Assembly (NCBI GenBank): GCA_016195385.1
Contig: JACPZS010000235.1
Span: 1 to 34,096 of the forward strand
DNA from: Verrucomicrobiota bacterium
Lineage (GTDB): Bacteria; Verrucomicrobiota; Verrucomicrobiia; Limisphaerales; JACPZS01
Length of the DNA stretch: 34,096 nt
Direction: 5' to 3'
Position 1 is the first letter of the stretch; every line of letters starts with the position of its first letter. Below are positions 33,457-34,096 of this stretch, piece after piece. Below the pieces are notes generated by a model, which was not told the origin of the DNA, ran no database searches, and was given only the letters and a program-made list of their open reading frames with translations. The position numbers and the translations under genes were made by a program.

Positions 33457-34096
33457 CTAACGGACGGCACAAAAGGCTTCGGGTTGCCCCACACCATACG
33501 CCTCAGAGCAATTTCTCTCCAACACCACCTTCAACTGAGTTGGATTCACAGGCTTGGAGATGTAATCGTCCATGCCGACCTGCAAACAGTTCTCCCGGTC
33601 ACCCTGCATCGCGTTGGCCGTCATGGCAACAATAGGCGTTGCCCGGATCGAGCGTTCTTTCTCCAGCGCTCGGATTCTTCGAGTGGCCTCGAAGCCGTCC
33701 ATTTTCGCCATGTGGCAATCCATTAAAATCACGTCAAATGATGCGCATTCCCATGCATGTATGGCCTCGATGCCGTTTCCAGCTATCTCGACATTACAAC
33801 CTAACTTGTGTAACTGTGCTGTGGCCACTTTCTGATTCACATGATTGTCTTCCACTAGCAGAACGCGAATGGTTCTGTGGCAGATTAGCTTGTTGTTCGG
33901 CGACATGAAGGTTGTATTCGACTGGCCAATGCGGTCAGAGGCGGCGCGCTTCGTTAATCGAACATTAAACCAAAACGTGGCGCCTTTACCTTCGCTGCTA
34001 GTGACGCCAATTTTTCCACCCATCAAATCGACGAGCCGACGGCAGATGGCCAAGCCTAGGCCCGTTCCGCCAAATTTGCGGGTCGTGGATGAATCT
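33457..34096 (-). CDS. Hybrid sensor histidine kinase, C-terminal part (partial)
   Basis: The frame runs off the right edge, so the sensor and most of the kinase are missing. The visible ~213 residues start in the ATPase G2 box (KFGGTGLGLAICRRLVDLMGG, followed by SSEGKGATFWF), then a receiver domain: VLLVEDNHVNQKVA with the acidic pair, FDVILMDCHMAKMDG with the phospho-accepting Asp, VAMTANAM, and GMDDYISKPVNP with the conserved Lys. This is the order of hybrid kinases such as BarA/ArcB-type proteins. A short region follows with no HPt domain in this part. The first ATG-like codon in view is not the start. Target and signal unknown. Confidence 0.93.
   Translation of the reverse strand, partial: DSSTTRKFGGTGLGLAICRRLVDLMGGKIGVTSSEGKGATFWFNVRLTKRAASDRIGQSNTTFMSPNNKLICHRTIRVLLVEDNHVNQKVATAQLHKLGCNVEIAGNGIEAIHAWECASFDVILMDCHMAKMDGFEATRRIRALEKERSIRATPIVAMTANAMQGDRENCLQVGMDDYISKPVNPTQLKVVLERNCSEAYGVGQPEAFCAVR

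Noticed and set aside
1..34096. CRISPR array, tRNA, rRNA, transposase or phage genes
   Set aside because: None were recognised on either strand by eye; the tandem repeat at the left edge is protein-coding, not a CRISPR.

Overview
The window looks like chromosomal DNA from a GC-rich diderm of the PVC superphylum, most likely a verrucomicrobium of the Pedosphaera/Limisphaerales type. That is inferred from three things: a secreted c-type cytochrome of the PVC architecture (beta-propeller, HEAT-like helices, CxxCH tail), HYR/Ig-type surface proteins, and a C-terminal fragment of an Ig-like/PEP-CTERM-style exported protein. No rRNA, tRNA, CRISPR, phage or insertion sequence was recognised. The genes are mostly housekeeping, plus one envelope-glycosylation neighbourhood.

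Layout. 1-2085 is the 3' end of a very repetitive secreted HYR/Ig-like protein, followed by a clear intrinsic terminator. 2488-4466 is a MoxR ATPase-DUF58 pair. 4496-6057 is gcvT-gcvH on the minus strand. A small one-helix membrane protein diverges from gcvT only five bases from its start. 6696-9671 encodes a large PVC-type cytochrome. 9698-14161 (minus) runs glnE, a gene fragment, purS, purQ, which is a glutamine/nitrogen-linked block. 14297-16768 (plus) holds a DUF218/YdcF protein, then coupled aroK-queG.

16799-30640 is the most interesting part. On the minus strand a tight four-gene unit encodes a GT-C-like membrane protein, two YfhO-family membrane proteins and a membrane-anchored TPR protein. 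Diverging from it is a methyltransferase/GT2 fusion with a second methyltransferase, and a third YfhO-family gene converges on these. Together they resemble the known logic of a cytoplasmic GT2 that makes a polyprenyl-phosphate sugar, with GT-C/YfhO proteins that use it outside the membrane. Having three YfhO paralogues and two methyltransferases in one diderm locus is unusual and is my best candidate for an undescribed system; its substrate and acceptor cannot be read from the sequence.

The right end (minus strand) carries lysA, a squalene/phytoene synthase and the C-terminal half of a hybrid histidine kinase that runs off the window. Many long open frames antisense to real genes are codon-bias shadows and are omitted.
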